The notes: generated by a model not told the origin, from the letters alone. Shown: positions 24,222 to 35,158, numbered from the stretch's first letter. The stretch is 64,000 nt of DNA from Brachypterus glaber (GCA_958510825.1 OY294046.1:45427794-45491793); one strand, 5' to 3'. A program made the numbers and translations.

Positions 24222-24804
24222 CAGGGTTATTCAAAAACAAGTTCGGGAAATTTAAGGGGTGATTCTACGTTAAAAAAATATAAAAATAAGTTCCTATAAA
24301 GGTTGGCTCGGAAATGAGCCCTAAGGAAGCGGCGGCCCTTCGAAGATGGACATATTGCAGCGGGAACAAAAAAAGCACCAATAAAATTTTAATGCTGCAG
24401 GATGATTCTTTATTTAAAACTTAGCAAAAACGTATTCTTCACCAAAACACCTAAATTTAATATTAAAGGAGATATATCCTTTTAAAGAGTAACATTTTTA
24501 GTGGCACAAAATGTTACTTCCTCTTAATTGCATTTTGTTTCTTGTTCCTACAGTGTTACAATATATAATATTTTTTATGTATTTTTACTGAAAGAATCTA
24601 TATTTATTACAAAAAATCCAAAAAAATATACATAACGTTTAGGACAAAAATGTGTTAAGCTCCACATATTTTCTCTGTCTAGGAACGCCTCTGGATAAAT
24701 AAATTAACATAAACTTATTGCCCTTATTAATACTAGTATACATGCAAAAGCTCGTCGCTCTAGCTTAAAGGGTACAAGAGTTATTAATTAAAAACCTTAT
24801 TTTT

Positions 24805-25095
24805 ATTATTTTATATATGGGAGGCATAGCGTAGTGGCTAGCGCGTATGCATAGCAAGTCTACTATCGTGAGTTCGATTCTCACTGGCGCCGATTTGCCT
24901 TTTTCAGTTAATTAATAATTGAAATTTGGCTAAGGCGATAAGTGAAACGGACACTCCCTAGAAACTGGTTCGAAAGTCAGTATAAGCCGGTGGTTCCCTC
25001 TACTACTAGCCCACACAAGTCCTGGACTTAGGGGATACTTAATTAAGTAGAATAGTACGAGGTTAAACAAAACATGTAACATGTATTACAATTTT
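24805..25095 (+). repeat. tRNA-derived SINE
   Basis: This is the extra segment relative to the 13023-13664 copy of the host MITE. The tRNA-like head (24820-24892) is followed by CCTTTTTCAGTTAATTAAT and a body of moderate GC (GGACACTCCCTAGAAACTGG, AAGCCGGTGGTTCCCTCTAC, CCTGGACTTAGGGGATAC), then an AT-rich tail near 25060-25095. Length fits a short SINE. Only one copy is in the window, so its ends are inferred from the host. Confidence 0.6.
24820..24892 (+). pseudogene. tRNA-Ala(AGC)-like sequence, SINE head
   Basis: A 73-nt cloverleaf can be drawn. D stem GCGT/GCGC with AGTGGCTA loop (A box). Anticodon loop ATAGCAA with AGC at 24853-24855. A five-base variable region, then a perfect T arm GTGAG-TTCGATT-CTCAC (B box). 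The acceptor stem GGAGGCA/TGGCGCC has two mismatches (pairs 3-70 and 5-68) and the anticodon stem has one plus a wobble. It is therefore more likely the polymerase III promoter head of a SINE than a working tRNA. Confidence 0.7.
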
Positions 25096-25202
25096 AAAGA
25101 GACGTAGCTCCCTTAGGACCAACCTTTATAGGAACTTTTTTTCATATTTTTTAACGCAGAATCGCCTCTAAAATTTCTCGATCTTATTTCTGAATAACCC
25201 TG

Positions 25203-26148
25203 TATACATATTTAAACAACAAAAACATTTTGCGTTAAGAAAATAACATACATTTCTGCTTGAATAAGAGTATTTTCTTCCGCTGACTTTTCAATAGAAC
25301 CTTTTTATTTCGTATATTACAAATGAAATATTTTAAATAGCCTCCGTTTATAAATTTAGTAAACTCTTTACAGCTCTAGCTGGAGGAGTATTATAAGACT
25401 ATTTCAAAACTTTAATCTCGTCGAAAACTACCCTAGATTTAAAATGTTTATATATACGTACTTTCTATCGAATTTCGAATAACTTAAAAAAATCCGACCG
25501 TGGGCCTGTCTGTCTGTCCATGTGCCACATTTATTTATGCACACGATAACTCAAGCATGGATGATCGATTATCGATATATACATAAAGAAAACAGTTTAC
25601 AAAATATTAAAAAAAAATAAGAAAACGTCCGATAAACTCCAATTTCATAAAACATTATTTTTCTTCAAGCGTACTAAAATATTCATATTTTATAACTGAA
25701 CACACTAGTTAGAAGTGATCTGTTTTTTTACAGTTAAAAAATGATTTCATTGTTGTACGCCGTAAAAAAAAGTTAGCAAAACCACCACTGGCGGCAGCAC
25801 TCTTTGACTTTGATGACAGCCATACTTCAAACTTTGTTTATTATGTAAACAGGTGGTTGACTTGAGATTATGTGCAAAAACCTTGTGTAAAATTAATTAA
25901 AAATGATTGAATAAGAATATATGGTTTATACACCTACAATCCTCTTAGACAAGTTACCATCGAAATCGCAAAAAGTGTACGATTTAGCTTACGAAAAAAA
26001 TTTAAAATTAGCTAAGGAAGGTTTAAGTTTATTTCGAAAGGGTTTTATTGGCCTATTTTAATAAAAAAAAAACATACTTTATTACTGAATAAATTAAATT
26101 CAAAAATTAATATTTAAAAAAATATATATAGGATGCTTGAAGAAAAAA
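25203..26148. other. AT-rich interval with a TCTGTC relic
   Basis: At ~25505-25570 a CTGTCTGTCTGTC tract is followed by CACGATAACTCAAGC, marking a degraded copy of the TCTGTC family. No gene is seen. Confidence 0.5.
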
Positions 26149-26276
26149 TTGTATGTTTCACTCAGAGGAAAAGTTCTTTTTTTACTCGTCTGTATCTTCC
26201 GGACTCTTCTTCGAATCGTCCGTAAATTTTACAGACTAGTAAAAAAAGCTTCACTTTTCCTCTTAGTAAAACAATA
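26149..26276. mobile_element. 128-bp foldback MITE
   Basis: ATTGTATGTTTCACTCAGAG then GAAAAGTTC..TTTTTTTACTCGTCTGTA pairs with ACAGACTAGTAAAAAAAGC..CACTTTTCCTCTTAGTAAAACAATAT. Arms are ~50 bp with small gaps, leaving a ~25-bp loop. Confidence 0.75.
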
Positions 26277-26394
26277 TACTATTTAATTGATGGAAACGTT
26301 CGTAAATCTGAAAAAAATACATTCCCAAACAAAATAGTTAGGAAGGCGTCACTTTTTAGTGTAGTATAAAAAATAAAGCCGTCGAGCTCAAGGA

Positions 26395-26470
26395 AATCAT
26401 ATTTTGGGAAGATAAAACGCAATATACCGTGACGAGTATACTGTAAAATGCGAAGCATCACATATCTTCA
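26395..26470 (+). repeat. GCAATATACC...CACGGCTT dispersed motif
   Basis: A ~72-bp segment running GCAATATACCGTGACGAG to CATCACATATCTTCACGGCT. Related copies: 27206-27270, part at 32674-32730, and inverted at 44063-44143. The 27.2 kb copy ends a TCTGTC-family element, so the motif may be that family's terminus. Confidence 0.6.
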
Positions 26471-26929
26471 CGGCTTTTGGGTACGGTATCTCTCCCGTAG
26501 CGCAAAAAGAATGCGCTTTAACAAATTGATATTCGAATTTATCAAAATTTCAGCGTTGTTGCCCGGAGAGAGAATTCCCGGAACGTCGAAACGTTCTTTT
26601 CATTAAACGTTAACTTAAACGCATATTTTGGTCACCGTTTCCAACATACACTGTAATAAAACATTTTAGAATATTACATTCTCGGTCTTGTAATGAAAAA
26701 GGCACATGTGGCGACTTCTCAATGCCTAACAGTTCACGGATTTGGGTCGATTTTAGTCGACTTTGGATATAATAACTTTTTTTGCATATACTTATTATAT
26801 TATTCAAAGCGCCTGCGCTAGAATAATATTATACGGTAGTTTCGAAGTTGCCAAAATCGCCAAAAAACGTCATAGACAAAAAATTCTTGGATACAAATTT
26901 GTTTCATGAAAAGAAACTTTGAAAATGTC

Positions 26930-27275
26930 CGTCTGTCCCTCTGTCTGACGTCACGGTTTTTGTAGACACGATAACTCAATGATCGAATAATCCGATCGAC
27001 TTCAAATTTTCAAAGTTCTATAAGGGGAAGATCCCTGTTGTTTTTCAAAGTAATCCCCTCAAACACAAAAAAGTTAAGGGGGGTTAAACTTAAAAATAAA
27101 AACTTTTTTGATTTTTTTTTTATTTTTTTCGTTTTTCGCTTAAAAAAAAGTTGAGAAATTTTAATTTTTTTTTTTTTAATATTTTTTTAAGTATTTGGGA
27201 AAATGCAATATACCATTTACTGTGAATAATATGTAATGGAATGCATAGCATTACATATCATCACGGCTTATTTAC
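26930..27275 (+). repeat. TCTGTC-family element with terminal hairpin motif
   Basis: Order: CCGTCTGTCCCTCTGTCTG, CACGATAACTCAATGATCG, GACTTCAAATTTTCAAAGTT, a long T/A-rich body, then GAAAATGCAATATACCATTT, ACTGTGAATA and a hairpin TATGTAATG...CATTACATA before CACGGCTT. Microsatellite plus terminal hairpin is reminiscent of Helentron-type elements, but the expected CTRR end is missing, so I leave it unclassified. Confidence 0.6.
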
Positions 27276-28530
27276 AATTTAATAAAAATGTAAAAATCTA
27301 TCGGGCCTTTTGTATTTAACTAAATTTATTTCGCCTTAATGAAACCGATCGGCAGGGAAATGTAGCATTTATACAAAAAACTGTTGTTTTTTTTTGAGTG
27401 ATACATATGCGAGGATTATTTTACTAACATGAATTTTATTCACAAGCATACACAAAAACGTTCTTTATATGTATCATAAAAAGTTGCAAAATCTATAATT
27501 TTTTTTAAAAGTTAATAAAGCTTTTCTTTTTTAACCTAGGTTAGATATGAATGCGTTTCTAACCTGCTTTACGCTTTTGGTTATACCTTATAGATGGCGA
27601 AACAATCGCCTTCTCTATAGAGAGCTGTGGTTTGCGAATAAAATAAGAAAAAATTCTTGTTTATTTCTAATAAAAACAAATAATATTTATTTATATATTA
27701 TACATACCGTTATACATATGGTTTTCCCTAAGAGCAAAAACGGCAAAGAAATCAATTCTTTTTTCAGTTCTAAATAACTAAATACATTTTTTAGTAATAA
27801 TGCAAATTAAAATTTTCTATAATTTCAGTTTATTACTGTTTAATAAATACTGGCAGCAGCTGTTTTAAGAATATTCTTGGTATAGCACCAAATAGGGAGA
27901 AACTACAGTCTATCAATATATCTTGACAGTATACTAGTAGTAGACAAAATAAATACTTTTAGAAATAAAATAAATGCTTAGAAGATTTTTTTGGTATAGT
28001 TTCTTTTTATTAATCTTAATTTTTGGTTATACTTGACTATATATTTTTTTTGCAGTGTATATTTTCATACCCTAGTTGAAATTCCTCAGTCCTTTTAAAT
28101 AAGGAAGCAGCGCGACATTCCCCGCTACGACAAAAAAAAACGACAAAAGGCCCAAAATACCAACACACAAACGTGAACAAGTTCAGAACAAAACTTACCC
28201 ACCAGCATAAAAAAACGAACACCTCTCTGTACATTTTTCTTTGGCTTACCTGTAAAGAAAAAGAAAAAAAGTTAAACACAAAATACAATAGCGTAAATGG
28301 ATAAAGCAATGAATAAATGCCCCTTTTTAAAATATAAATCTTACCTAATATCTAATATATTTTCAAATTTAAATAAATAGTGCACTATTTAATAGCACGT
28401 ATGTTATTATATGTTATTTTTTTTAAAAAGTCCAAACTTAAGGTTTTTATAATGTTATATAAAACGTATAGCAATAATAACTAACTAATGTATAAAATAC
28501 TTATTAACGAACTACAAATTACAGCTACAT
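27276..28530. other. AT-rich interval, no gene seen
   Basis: Short frames of up to 90 codons without recognisable motifs. No element ends were found. Confidence 0.4.
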
Positions 28531-28763
28531 ATAATAGAGTGTAAAATGCGATGACTGATTTATTCCAGGTTATTTGATTATCTAGGAATAGTCCTAAATA
28601 TTTTATAATTTTATGTGTTTTAATTGATCTACGTTTTCCTATTTTTTTAAGCTTTAAACAATTATAATAATGATTGTTAAGTGAAATTTTATTATACGGT
28701 GTTTAACTGTTTATTTATTTGTCGGACCTCAAATAAAAAATAAACGTTACAAGTCAATATATA
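28531..28763 (+). repeat. 233-bp direct repeat, left of GGTCC MITE
   Basis: From ATAATAGAGTGTAAAATGCG to GTTACAAGTCAATATATA. The same sequence, with a ~30-bp internal deletion and a few substitutions, follows the MITE at 29482-29690. It is far too long for a target-site duplication (TA), so a local tandem duplication is implied. Confidence 0.9.
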
Positions 28764-29480
28764 CAGTGCGGTCCAAAAGTCACCCCCCCCCTCTTAACTT
28801 TTGAACGAGTTGAGATATCGATTTCAAATTTAGAACTCTTAAATAAGACAACTTAAACTATCTTTAAGCATATATTTGATACTTTTATCTCTTAAAATGT
28901 GGACAGGGGGGCATGGGGGGAAATTTTTTTAAATGGAGTCGTGTGATACATCATTTTAAAGCCTTTAAAATTCTCTATATAACCATACATTTTTAAATTT
29001 TTTAAACATGTTTCTTAAGGTTTTGATTTTTCAGTTTTTTGCGCTAAAAAAATAAATTTTTAAGTTTTTTTTTGTTAATTTTTATTTATGTCAACTAAAA
29101 TTAGTTGAAAAGTATAATTTACTTTTTTTCATTATGAAATTAGGCATTGTTAAAAAATTGTTTGGATTTTTTAGAGAAATTTTGACAAAAATCCCCATTT
29201 TCAACCCTATTTTAAACCCAAAAAAAAAATGTTTAAAAAAAATAAAAAATATACAGTTAAATGGAGAATTTTATAAGCTTTAAAATGATGTATCACACGA
29301 CCCACCTTTCCATTTAAAAAAAATGTCGCCCCATGCCCCCCTGCCCACATTTTAAGAGCTAAAAGTATCAAATATATGCTTAAGATAGTTTAAATTGTCG
29401 TATTTAAGAGTTCTAAATTTGAAGTTGATATCTAAACTAGTTCAAAAGTTAAGAGGGGGGGTGACTTTTGGACCGCTCTG
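28764..29480. mobile_element. GGTCC-family TA-flanked foldback MITE, copy 2
   Basis: Starts CAGTGCGGTCCAAAAGTCAC and ends TTTTGGACCGCTCTG. It is nearly collinear with 11453-12153, sharing the long arms and the AT-rich centre (TTTTTCATTATGAAATTAGG). It contains about 25 extra bases near 29155 (AATTGTTTGGATTTTTTAG) that the first copy lacks. Confidence 0.92.
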
Positions 29481-29481
29481 T

Positions 29482-29690
29482 ATAATAGAGTGTAAAATGC
29501 GATGACTGATTTATTCCAGGTTATTCGATTATCTAGGAATAGTCCTGATGTACGTTTTCCTATTTTTTTAAGCTTTAAACAATTATAATAATGACTGTTA
29601 AGTGAAATTTTATTATACGGTGTTTAACTGTTTATTTATTTGTCGGACCTCAAATAAAAAATAAACGTTACAAGTCAATATATATATATA
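29482..29690 (+). repeat. Direct repeat of 28531-28763, right of MITE
   Basis: Begins ATAATAGAGTGTAAAATGCG immediately after the MITE's CTCTG-TA end and finishes with a longer TA run (29677-29692). It lacks the TATTTTATAATTTTATGTG stretch of the left copy. Confidence 0.9.
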
Positions 29691-30480
29691 TATGATTATA
29701 ATCTACTAGAATCTGCCTATATATTATAAGACACAAAGGCCGTAATAAAGTTCTTTTATGAAGATTTAATTATGTCAAACCATATATATGGCTGTAGATT
29801 GTAGTATTATTATTATTATTTTATTAATACTTAAGATAAAACTTTTATAATGTCCGATAAAAAATATAGCCCATAAAAGCGATATAAATTAATAAAACCG
29901 AGACTGCTTGAATTTTTAAAACGTATCTTTTCGAGTTTTTTATTAACATTTTTCGAATAGTCGAGAGTTACTTAAACATTGTGGAAATTCTGTTCCCTGG
30001 GACTTATAGAAGCCAATTTGTATTTGTTGCTTTTAATGCAAAGATGTTTTTTCGGCCCAGGAATTTTATTACTTTATATACCGTGCGTTCACACTAGACC
30101 TGCTCACAAGACCAAAATTTTGTTCATTTTGTACAGCTTTTTGCAAAAATAAAATCGTAAAATTGAATTTCATTACTAGACTTTTCCTTCTCAACAATTA
30201 ATGCAACTTTTAAAAAAAATAGGTTACATCAAATTTGGACATACATACATACAGTACATGTACATGAAATCTCTCCATAGTAATGTGTACGGGAGCTATA
30301 AACGCGACAACCTGTTCAGTAACTGAGTCTCGGTTCGAGTTCGACAGAACGTGCAGAGAGAAGCAATTTTATGATTCTATGGGGGAGACCTCATTTACAT
30401 ATACTGTATGATCAGACTAAGTTACATAAAAACTGTTTAAGCTTAAAATACTGGTAGCTTTAGCATGTGTGATTGCTAAA
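29691..30480. other. No gene seen
   Basis: AT-rich except for 30280-30400, a GC-richer segment (GTACGGGAGCTATAAACGCG, AGTCTCGGTTCGAGTTCGAC) that looks like a dispersed element body but has no second copy here. Confidence 0.4.
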
Positions 30481-30960
30481 AATCTTGTTTTTTTGACGTG
30501 TTGATTATATTTAATAATACATATTGTATTGTATTGTATTAGTAAAAAAAAATGTAAAAAAATTATTGCTTTTTTTACTTTTTCTGGACGTTTTATATCC
30601 AAAAAATATCATTTCCGTCTGAAAATTCTGTCTATGGTTCAATCTTTCAGTTTGTCGGTCGGTCTGTAGGTCGGTCTGTCGGTCGGTCTGTCGGTTGGTC
30701 TGTCGGTCGGTCGGTCTGTCGGTCGGTCTGTCGGTCGGTCTGTCTTGACTATGACCGACATGTCGGTCTGTGTGTCGGGGAAATTTGTGACCACGATAAC
30801 TCAAGAACGCTTCCGGCTAAAGACTTCAAATTTGGACCACAGGTTGATTGTCTAAAGTTCTAGGCTGGGGTTGTTTTTCGTAAAGATCCAAATGGGGTAA
30901 AAACATTTTTTTTCAAAAACAGATTGTTTTCAATTTATTATAAGAAAAAAAGAGACGTTA
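30481..30960 (+). repeat. TCTGTC/TCGGTC-family element, best copy
   Basis: A leader (TTTTTACTTTTTCTGGACGT, TTTATATCC) is followed by ~130 bp of TCTGTCGGTC microsatellite (30640-30775), then CCACGATAACTCAAGAACGC, TTCCGGCTAAAGACTTCAAA and CTAGGCTGGGGTTGTTTTTC. The minus-strand frame across the microsatellite yields a (Thr-Asp-Arg-Pro/Gln)n string and is not a gene. Confidence 0.85.
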
Positions 30961-31572
30961 AATGGTGCAGGGTCTTAAACTTTTCTCAGGTATACAGTAT
31001 AATAATTTTTATAACATTTGTACCGAGTCAATTAATTTTCAAAATTACACCCTGTATATATGAATTCAACATACGTGGTCAGTATTAATTTTCTTAAGTA
31101 CGACAATTTACAATTGCTGCATCTCTCTATATAGCTATATACTACTCGGAATGCCAGTCCATAAAAATGCAATAATAATATTTAACTAACTAATGTACAG
31201 GGTGATCCAAATTGTTTATTTACTCAAGTAATTTAAATAAAACAACTATAATTCATTTAAAAAATAAAATAATAAAAAAAATTTGGGTCAAAAATTTTTT
31301 TTGGAAAAATAATATTACAGTTCTAAATTTTTTGCTGCTGTTTATACGCTCTGTGGTGTAAAACGGGACGCGTCCCTTACTATCTTGCATAACTGGACGG
31401 AGTATAAAATAGTTTTCTTTGTGTTCACTTGATTAATTTAAAATAATCTGTAAATAATACTTTTTTAAATGTTTGGATTTCTAAGGTGTGTTTCTTGTCA
31501 CAGAACAATTACTTTTAGTTTCCTAATGTTAATAGTTCTGTGACACGGTCTGAATCGAAAAAATAACATTTT
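30961..31572. other. Interval with MITE ends and a small hairpin
   Basis: ACACCCTGTATATA (~31055) and TACAGGGTGATCCAAATTG (31198) look like isolated ends of CAGGGTG-type elements. At ~31496-31546 TTGTCACAGAAC and GTTCTGTGACA form a small stem. No gene. Confidence 0.45.
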
Positions 31573-32485
31573 AAATTAGTCCAGTCAAATAATAAATCTA
31601 AATTTCAATAAATGTACACGGGCTGATATTTTAAAGGGTAGTAGTGGATGTTAACAGAACACTCCTGTTAGTTTTTCACCTAGTTATTTGCGTAAGGGGT
31701 GTCCGCTATCTTGAATTTTAGGGGTGAGTTGCTTAATATCCATCTTACGATAAAAATGCATATAACCAATTTTGTTAAGGAGGAAATTTCCAACAATTTT
31801 TGTTTGGATAATTTCTTTAATATATTAGTCATGTTGAATTATTCAATAAAAGTGGTTATGCTCATGAGCAAACTTGTAGCTCTTGCAATTCTCTATAAAT
31901 GTTGTATATTATAAATTTTCATAGGTACCATTACATAGAGCGCAACTCGACTTTCAGCGCCCACTGTAACCGTAACAAAATATGCAGTTATGAAAATGCA
32001 TAATGTATAAAACTTATAGAGAATTTCAAAATGTATAAAACATAGAGAATTTCAAAATGTATAAAACTTGTAGAGAATTTAAAAATGTATAAAACTTATA
32101 GAGAATTTCAAGAGCTACAAGTTTGCTAATAACCACTTTTATCCTTCGATGAATAATTTGGCTGAAAAATCGAAAAAAAAAACAATTTCACCCCCGACAT
32201 GGAAATTTTTGAACATTTATAACTTAATTGTTATTAATATATTAAAAAAAATAATCTAAACAAAAATTGTTTAATTGTTTGTAAATTTCCTCCTTAACAA
32301 AATTGGTTATATGCATTTTTATTGGACGATGCAAATTTAGCGGACACCCCTTACGCAAATCAACCGGTGAAAAACTAACAGGAGTTTTCTGTTACTATCA
32401 ACTACTACCCTTTAAAATATCAGCTCGTGTACATTTATTGCAATTTAACATAGGAATTTCTCGTTATTTGACTGGACTAAATTTG
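31573..32485. mobile_element. Large foldback element, ~340-bp arms
   Basis: TTAAATTAGTCCAGTCAAAT begins the left arm and TATTTGACTGGACTAAATTT ends the right. Arms pair over most of 31573-31912 and 32095-32485, e.g. GCGTAAGGGGTGTCCGCTA with TAGCGGACACCCCTTACGC, and AACCAATTTTGTTAAGGAGG with its complement. The centre contains a 29-bp tandem array. Frames at 31699-31914 and 32303-32554 are mirror translations of the two arms, not genes. The structure fits a foldback-type transposon. Confidence 0.88.
32000..32110. repeat. ~29-bp tandem array in foldback centre
   Basis: Four units of AATGTATAAAACTTATAGAG plus AATTTCAA, with small changes (one unit lacks the CTT). Confidence 0.88.
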
Positions 32486-33015
32486 GACGGGAAAAAGATC
32501 AAATTACTAAAATTGCTTTTAAAGTTATTTCCGACAAAAATCAATAAATGGTAAATGACTTATTTTAACACCATATTGCATGTGTTAATAAAAAGATAAA
32601 ATTACATTTAATTTACAATAAACAGGAAAAAATATTCTACATTTATTTATTTTTTTATTTTTTTTTGAAAATTTTGAGAAAATGCAATATACCATTTACT
32701 GTGAATAGCAAAATTACATGGTGTATAATAAATCATTTCTTTTTTTTATTATTTTCATATATCCAAAATTCAAAGAAAAATCACTTACTTAAAAATCTAG
32801 TTTCGTAATTTGAAAAACGTGAACTTTTTTTCATTAAACCTAACCGTTCCCAAATACAAATTACTAATTTCCATTAAATAATTTATTGATGTTTGTTTAG
32901 AAATGCTTAGTAAATAAATTATCAAATTAAAGCTAACGCACGGTGCGTTAAAACCTAAAACCAAGTAGTTTGTTGATATTCTGATACCTAATTTTATCTT
33001 CATATTTCATTCATA
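32486..33015. other. AT-rich interval, no gene seen
   Basis: Contains a partial GAAAATGCAATATACCATTT-ACTGTGAATAG motif at 32674-32705 (see 26395-26470). Frames up to 68 codons have no features. Confidence 0.45.
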
Positions 33016-33641
33016 TGTACATAGAAAAAAAGGATAACTTGAACCAAGGACGCGGGTCTTTCAAAGCCATATTCTCTTGTTTCAAGGCTTGTATTTGTAT
33101 ATAACCAAGACAATATATTTTTCTTTTATGTATACCATATTCTTATCCTTTCATATGTGAGAATATATTCTCCTTTCAAGCATACCATATTCTTATCTTT
33201 CATATTTGAACCAAAATGTTTGCTTTAAAGGAGAATATATTCCCTTCGTTATATCCAAATCACACATTCTTGATTTAAGACAATATTTTTTTTTGTGTAG
33301 CCTTGAAATACATAGTAAAAACGGATTTCTTGAACCAAGGACACGTGTCTTTGTATATGTTCAAAGCCATATTCTCTTGTTTCAAGGCTGGCATTTTCTT
33401 GAACCAAAGCCAATGTCCTTGAATGAAGAGCACGGGTTTTGGAATAAAAATCCGCGCTCTTTATTCAAGGACATTGACTTTGGTTCAAGAAAATGCCAGC
33501 CTTAAAACAAGAGAATATGGCTTTGAACATATCCAAATACACTTGTCCTTGGTTCAAGGAATCCATTTTTTCTATGTAAGAGAATATTAGCATATCGAAA
33601 GACACGTGTCCTTGGTTCAACGAATACTGTTTTCTGTGTAT
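33016..33641. mobile_element. Compound foldback built on CTTGAACCAAGGACACG
   Basis: The core palindrome has arms 33309-33435 and 33452-33578 (TTGAACCAAGGACACGTGTC; TCAAAGCCATATTCTCTTG; AAGGCTGGCATTTTCTTG) meeting around CACGGG/CCGCG. Partial copies of the same arm lie outside at 33016-33097 and 33597-33641, and several ATACCATATTCTTATC(T/C)TTTCA units occupy 33125-33210. This looks like repeated insertion or arm duplication within one family. Confidence 0.82.
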
Positions 33642-34417
33642 GAGTCGTCAGAATCATTTTAAAATTTTAAGACCAAATTAAAATAAATTTGTCTGTTTTT
33701 AAGGAAAAGCAATTTTCATTTATTTTAATAAAAAATAAGAGGTCATAAAAAAATTTGGCAGCTGATGTATAAAGTGAGATTATTACTTTAAAGGGCTCTA
33801 GCTCCCTTAGATTTAGTACCAAAGTTTATAGAATTTTTTTTCTTATTTGTTGCTGTAAATTCAGATGTCAAGCGTATTTTTTTTAATATTTCGTATTATT
33901 AGTGAAATGAAAATAATTTTTTTTCAAAAACGGAATAAAATCCTTTTTTTTTATTTTGGTCTTATATTTATTTCAAACCAAACGAATTATAAAAAAAACT
34001 GGGTATCAGGAAGTCAAAAAAAAAAATTTGGTTAAGCGCACCGTGATGGGTTTTGTAGGACCAGAAATAAATAAAATTGGCGTTCACAAAATTATAAATC
34101 TATAAATCATTAACGTATATTTATTTACGCGTGTACGCTTATTTAAATTAATTTTTTCAATAATTTATTAATTTATTATAGAATTAAATTCGTATTTAAA
34201 TAATGCCATCCTAAATCGGATAAAGCACGTAAGAAAGAATATGGTAAAAAGAGCCAAACAAAATTTAAATAGGCTGTAAAAAAAGTTCCAGGACCCCAAT
34301 TCACATTTCTTGTGATGTGATCTGTTCACCAGTAAGCGCCTACACAGAAAAAAATTCATGGTGGTAAAAAACATTTCACGAGTGGTAGAAAAACCGAGTA
34401 TTAATTTTTACACTCGT
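33642..34417. other. No gene; MITE end fragment
   Basis: 33735-33870 resembles the right end of the 24222-25202 family (GGGCTCTAGCTCCCTTAG; AAAGTTTATAGAATTTTTTT). The rest is AT-rich. Confidence 0.45.
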
Positions 34418-34826
34418 GTACCTAATTAGGCTTATAGTAAGTACGGTAGTATCTGACTAATACGATAGGTAATTTAAAAGAAGGCAAAAAGGTCAGAGCT
34501 GCTGAGTAGGATTTGAGTGCTAAAAATCAGACAGTACGACAGACAGACAGACCGACCGACAGATAGACGGATATCATTTTTTTGTTTATTTTGATTTTTC
34601 TGGACGTTTCAGGAAAAAATAAGATGATTTAGGTAAAAAAAAGTTTGATTTTTTTCTCACAATACTTTATGATAAAGTAAAAATGGGAAAGCAAAACATG
34701 TAAAGACTATTAAAATTGATTTTTAGCACTCAAATCCTACTAACAGCAGCTTGGCCTTTTTGCCTTCTTTTAAATTCCCTCGTATTAGTCAGATTATACC
34801 GTACTTACTATAAACCTAATTAGGTA
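34418..34826. mobile_element. Foldback with TCTGTC-type centre
   Basis: Arms 34418-34528 and 34718-34826 pair (GTACCTAATTAGG; TAGTAAGTACGGTA; AAAGAAGGCAAAAAGG; GTAGGATTTGAGTGCTAAAA). The ~190-bp centre holds ACAGACAGACAGACCGACCG and TTTTTCTGGACGTTT, both hallmarks of the TCTGTC family, plus AAAATGGGAAAGC as at 6.8 and 10.6 kb. It links the TCTGTC family with a terminal-inverted-repeat architecture. Confidence 0.83.
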
Positions 34827-35005
34827 CTTAATGAAATTGCCAGGAGTTCTAATTTTTATATCTGCTATAAAAATAGGACAATATTAAAGCAATTCCTGCC
34901 TGCGATACGATTTAAAAAGATAAAAGCCTTTTATATTCGTCACATATGTGCATTTTAGTAATTTTTTACATACTTTTTTTAAATTTGAGTCAAATTTAAC
35001 TTTAA

Positions 35006-35158
35006 CGCTTTAGAAGTATAGTTATCGCGAGAGGTAATACCTCTCGGCGATAACGAGAGGCCTCTCGTTATCTTTTGTGCGAAACGATAATTTTTGAACT
35101 ATCGCATCGTAGTTGCGATACGAGAGGTATTTATTGGCGATAACTATCACTTTAGGCG
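35006..35158. mobile_element. 153-bp MITE, GAGAGGTA/TATCGC palindrome
   Basis: CGCTTTAGAAGTATAGTTAT-CGC pairs with GGCGATAACTATCACTTTAGG. The interior contains further complementary blocks (ACCTCTCG, GATAACGAGAGGCCTCTCGT), so almost the whole element can fold. Confidence 0.8.

Larger units (their letters stand above)
24222..25202. mobile_element. CAGGGTTATTC-ended MITE carrying an inserted SINE
   Basis: The left end CAGGGTTATTCAAAAACAAG and the reverse of the right end (CAGGGTTATTCAGAAATAAG) start ~100-bp inverted arms that continue to GTTCCTATAAAGGTTGG. TA flanks both ends. The interior to ~24805 is collinear with the MITE at 13023-13664. Between ~24805 and ~25095 an extra segment with a tRNA-like head interrupts it. 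Confidence 0.85.

Noticed and set aside
24820..24892. Functional tRNA-Ala(AGC) gene
   Set aside because: Two acceptor-stem mismatches and a weak anticodon stem, plus the position inside an insert with a SINE-like body, favour a tRNA-derived SINE head.
26930..27275. Helitron call for the TCTGTC family
   Set aside because: There is a terminal hairpin, but the expected CTRR 3' end and AT insertion site are not seen, and other copies have inverted-repeat architecture.
28531..29690. Small LTR retrotransposon (direct repeats as LTRs)
   Set aside because: The repeats lack TG...CA ends, a primer-binding site and a polypurine tract, and the intervening DNA is a complete TA-flanked MITE.
30511..30804. 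97-codon minus frame rich in Thr-Asp-Arg-Pro/Gln
   Set aside because: It is the translation of the TCGGTC/TCTGTC microsatellite; the rest of the frame crosses the repeat borders.
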